Of a stretch of 64,000 nucleotides of DNA, positions 63,901-64,000 are shown piece by piece. Both the position numbers and the translations under genes were made by a program. The notes beneath the pieces are model-generated. The model saw only the letters and a list, made by a program, of their open reading frames with translations. It was not told the origin of the DNA and searched no databases. Within the stretch, counting starts at the first letter, position 1, and each line of letters starts with the position of its first letter. Where the stretch lies: contig NZ_PKFN01000007.1 in NCBI RefSeq assembly GCF_002933395.1, forward strand, positions 806,001 through 870,000, in the 5' to 3' direction. Origin of the DNA: Yoonia maritima. Lineage in GTDB: Bacteria; Pseudomonadota; Alphaproteobacteria; Rhodobacterales; Rhodobacteraceae.

Positions 63901-64000
63901 ATGTTAAATCCCGGCTTCCACCAAATCCCGCGCGGCATGGTCGCAACTGTTGTTACTCATCTTGAGATGACAGCGCCGCCAGCCATTTCTACAAACCACC
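63901..64000 (+). CDS. Partial gene, probable GNAT-family N-acetyltransferase (start only)
   Basis: An open frame from the ATG at 63901 runs off the window: MLNPGFHQIPRGMVATVVTH, followed by LEMTAPPA. A start of the form RG/PGK-VA-VVTHLEM is one I recall from GNAT acetyltransferases of Rhodobacteraceae, but only 33 residues are visible. No good ribosome site is seen, and ATG at 63937 is an alternative. Low certainty. Confidence 0.45.
   Translation, partial: MLNPGFHQIPRGMVATVVTHLEMTAPPAISTNH

Overview
The window reads as a chromosomal segment of a marine alphaproteobacterium of the Rhodobacteraceae (Roseobacter group). Supports are a CckA-type hybrid kinase, an agl alpha-glucoside operon, a GTTC-N7-GTTC SOS box in front of recA, a zwf-pgl-pgi operon, a mix of aerobic-route cobalamin genes with cbiD, and a folate/corrinoid C1 set with a 'virulence factor' family small protein. 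Base composition looks moderately GC-rich (not counted). No phage, integrase, transposase or CRISPR array was seen, and no gene-free stretch exceeds 300 bases.

Layout. 1-4.4 kb: recA (cut by the window edge), an isolated sulfotransferase-like gene, rlmE, a Ppx/GppA phosphatase and a GlxA-type regulator. 4.4-8.2 kb: an MFS transporter, then a three-gene C1 operon (small protein, methylenetetrahydrofolate reductase, methyltetrahydrofolate:corrinoid methyltransferase) ended by a strong terminator. 8.2-18.5 kb: a carbohydrate island, aglEFGAK on the minus strand and aglR-bgl-glk on the plus strand, divergent around a LacI-type operator. It would import alpha-glucosides, hydrolyse alpha- and beta-glucosides and phosphorylate glucose. 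18.5-29.5 kb: cckA, an RsmB-type methyltransferase, a metallo-beta-lactamase-fold hydrolase coupled to guaB, a membrane-anchored LuxR-type protein, a RamA/RACE-type corrinoid reactivator and a cyclopropane-fatty-acid synthase homologue. 29.5-37.2 kb: tRNA-Gly(CCC), a RidA protein, a prepilin-peptidase-like protein lacking one catalytic Asp, zwf-pgl-pgi behind a second LacI-type palindrome, an HNH nuclease, a degenerate GGDEF protein, an esterase and an AlkA glycosylase. 37.2-43.9 kb: cobK-cbiD and cobA-cobB, a second MFS transporter coupled to an HExxH protein, and a squalene/phytoene-synthase-like protein. 43.9-51.5 kb: cimA, cysS, a SoxR/VOC divergent pair around a SoxR box, an aminotransferase, ada and a PEP-mutase family protein. 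51.5-64 kb: an outer-membrane beta-barrel, anmK, tyrS, a small membrane ORF, a GNAT/FemAB-like protein, a Na+/H+ antiporter-phzF-zntB operon, a Fur-family regulator, an exported intradiol dioxygenase, an EamA transporter, eno, a SIR2/AbiH-like putative defence gene, and the start of a probable GNAT gene.

How the genes fit together. Sugar uptake, glucokinase, zwf, pgl, pgi and eno form the input and exit of an Entner-Doudoroff-type route. The agl operator and the zwf operator share an AGCGCT core, which suggests LacI-family control of both. The folate/corrinoid genes and the cobalamin genes are functionally linked through B12. The best candidate for an under-described system is the isolated SIR2-like gene at 62775-63845. 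Other leads are the SoxR/VOC/Cys-rich cluster and two enzyme homologues that have lost catalytic residues (30029-30487 and 35109-35831).
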